Origin: Piscicola geometra
Taxonomy: Eukaryota > Annelida > Clitellata > Hirudinida > Piscicolidae
Assembly (NCBI GenBank): GCA_943735955.1
Contig: OX030965.1
Span: 5,975,003 to 6,039,002 of the forward strand
Reading direction: 5' to 3'
DNA: 64,000 nucleotides
The translations under genes and the position numbers were made by a program. Below the pieces are notes generated by a model. The model had not been told where the DNA came from and did no database searches. It saw only the letters and a program-made list of their open reading frames with translations. Positions within the stretch are counted from its first letter, which is position 1, and each line of letters opens with the position of its first letter. Of this stretch, positions 60,801-64,000 are shown one piece after another.

Positions 60801-61495
60801 TGCAGTTGTTCGATGGGGTAGCCGGTCCGTTCCATCAGGTCACGCAGGTTTTTTTCCTTCAACGCCCCGGTCACGCCGCAGATCTCGCCGCCGTTTAGGA
60901 AAATGTTGTTGTTGTTGTTGTTGGTGTTGTTGAAGAGGTGGTTGTTGTGGGGATTGATGTTGTTGTGGTTGATGTTGTGGTGGTTGTTACTGCAAAATGC
61001 TGGGGTTGAAGACAAAAGAGGTTTGATGAAGTTGTTGTTGAGATTGTTTTTGAGGTTGTTGTTGGAAGTTGTGATCGGAATGTTGTGGTTGTTGCTTATA
61101 ATGTTGTTGCTTTTGTCGACGTGTTTGAGGTTGTTTGACAGAGTTGAGGTTTTGTTTTCTATGGCCTTATCACACTTCAACATTGTGAAAATATTGCTGT
61201 TGCTGTTGTTGTTAATTCTGGTGTTGTTGTTGTGGCTGCTCAAGTGGTTTTTGTTGTCGTTGTTGACGAAACCCTTCTGAGGTACAAACTGATTCAATAA
61301 AGTTTTATTTTTATTGTTGTTATTATTAATAATATTATTATTATTTTGGATGCTTTTGTTTTTGTTGTCACTGGATGAGTTAGGAGTAGTGGTTGTGTTG
61401 TTGCTGACAAGGGTCTTACGAAAAGAGTTGGTGTTGTTGTTGAGGTCAATGCTGTTATTGTTGTGTTTGTTGTGGTCGTTGTTTAGTATGTCCAT
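49756..61495 (-). CDS. RNA-binding protein, A1CF/RBM46/RBM47 type (3 RRMs + dsRBD)
   Basis: Minus-strand exons: 61495-60203, 56113-55933, 54882-54767, 53301-53234, 52978-52900, 51802-51719, 51610-51560, 51389-51333, 50905-50800, 50467-49949, 49769-49756; phases agree, about 855 residues. An Asn-rich N-terminus is followed by TGYPIEQLQGKGQRIYGPPP, diagnostic of the family. RRM1 has VFVGRLP and NRGFCFVCY, RRM2 has IFLGGLP and NRGFAFVEF then AVDWAEPEPEVD, and RRM3 has VLYMHNLML and DYAFVHF. A short Arg/Gly stretch follows, then a split DND1-type dsRNA-binding domain (ALLEYCINRGWSMPEYK, EEAIHFAAFNAYKQL). The tail is Pro/Gln/Asn-rich. Relatives bind AU-rich or edited mRNAs and regulate stability, editing or germ-cell fate. 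The 14-bp last exon is tentative. Intron 1 spans about 3.8 kb. Confidence 0.92.
55300..55932. repeat. (CAACAACAACCCCCC)n: C-tract/CAA minisatellite
   Basis: Blocks of 5-18 cytosines alternate with CAACAACAACCACAACAACAA. On the transcribed gene's sense strand this is G-runs separated by TTG triplets, starting about a dozen bases after the donor of exon 2. Poly-Pro/Thr/Gly/Val open frames through it are artefacts. Confidence 0.95.
57787..58020. repeat. (ATC)/(CACGACCACC) minisatellite
   Basis: Irregular tandem blocks of catcatcatc and acgaccacccccactacc inside intron 1 of the RNA-binding protein gene. No coding content. Confidence 0.85.
59690..60055. repeat. 25-bp minisatellite, about 14 copies
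   Basis: The unit is ccacaaccacaccaccatct plus about five variable bases (tcaaa, ttgaa, tcata). The repeats are directly adjacent and lie in intron 1, close to the donor of exon 1. In sense orientation they are GGTGGTGTGGTTGTGG-type. Confidence 0.93.
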
Positions 61496-63750
<2,255 letters not shown>

Positions 63751-63912
63751 ATTTCGTATCAAGTTGCCTCCGAGCATTGCGGCAACTACCGCAAAGTGTG
63801 TCACAAGGTGTCTTTGAGGCGCTTTACGAAGACGATTGAGTACTTTTCGTTCGGACAAGTCTCCTTCAGAGAATGCTGGAGATGGAAACAGCAGAAAAAG
63901 AAACGAGAGTGA
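63751..63912 (+). CDS. Probable last exon of an unrecognised gene
   Basis: After a good acceptor (atcacagcag) 53 codons run to TGA, beginning ISYQVASEHCGNYRKVCHKV and ending with FSFGQVSFRECWRW and a basic tail KQQKKKRE. Base composition is clearly richer in GC than the flanks, and three spaced cysteines with aromatic residues suggest a folded, perhaps secreted, domain. There is no start codon, so upstream exons are required. Function unknown; it could also be chance. Confidence 0.4.
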   Translation: MSYQVASEHCGNYRKVCHKVSLRRFTKTIEYFSFGQVSFRECWRWKQQKKKRE

Positions 63913-64000
63913 CTGCATGAATGAGGTGCATGGAGGAAGAGAAAGAGAATATGAAGGAAGAAAGGGTGAAAAAAGATTCAGAGAACTGAAAAGTACGGGG

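Overview
The window is eukaryotic nuclear DNA and almost certainly from an animal. Genes are split by GT-AG introns whose phases I could match across dozens of exon junctions. The proteins are animal families: IQGAP, a CCDC78-like protein, claspin, ERAL1, SIAH, an A1CF/RBM46/RBM47-type RNA-binding protein and an Ig membrane protein. The DNA is AT-rich and full of micro- and minisatellites. Compact genes with Asn/Asp/Gln/His homopolymers and these transposon families would suit a lophotrochozoan such as an annelid or leech, but that placement is a guess.

Layout. 1-2.3 kb: 5' end of an IQGAP gene (-), leaving the window on the left. 3.9-11.4 kb: a kinesin-motor-like coiled-coil gene (+), probably CCDC78. 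12.2-16.4 kb: a calmodulin-like EF-hand gene (-) with a piggyBac transposon in an intron. 16.7-26.5 kb: a complete 20-exon claspin gene (-) with a decayed hAT transposon in intron 7. 26.8-30.1 kb: a complete ERAL1 gene (-), head-to-head with a large RS/RD-rich nuclear-type gene (+, 30.5-36.4 kb). 37.0-38.3 kb: an inverted-repeat element filled with a 19-bp AT-rich satellite. 38.9-40.9 kb: a complete SIAH ubiquitin ligase (-). 41.2-42.2 kb: a decayed LINE reverse transcriptase. 43.4-46.2 kb: a single-pass membrane protein with an Ig-like domain and a cysteine-rich stalk (+). 47.4-47.9 kb: a palindromic satellite. 49.8-61.5 kb: an RNA-binding protein with three RRMs and a dsRNA-binding domain (-). 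62.6-63.0 kb: a very long (GT)n. 63.75 kb: the last exon of an unrecognised gene (+).

The genes look functionally independent: S-phase checkpoint (claspin), mitoribosome assembly (ERAL1), ubiquitination (SIAH), cytoskeletal scaffold (IQGAP), centriole or cilium (CCDC78-like) and RNA binding (A1CF-like). What links them is intron design. GT/G-rich tandem repeats begin at 5' splice sites, and CA/C/CAT-rich repeats end at 3' splice sites. In several introns the two ends are complementary, so the nascent RNA could fold the splice sites together. All gene models were read by eye from sequence; no database search or alignment was run.
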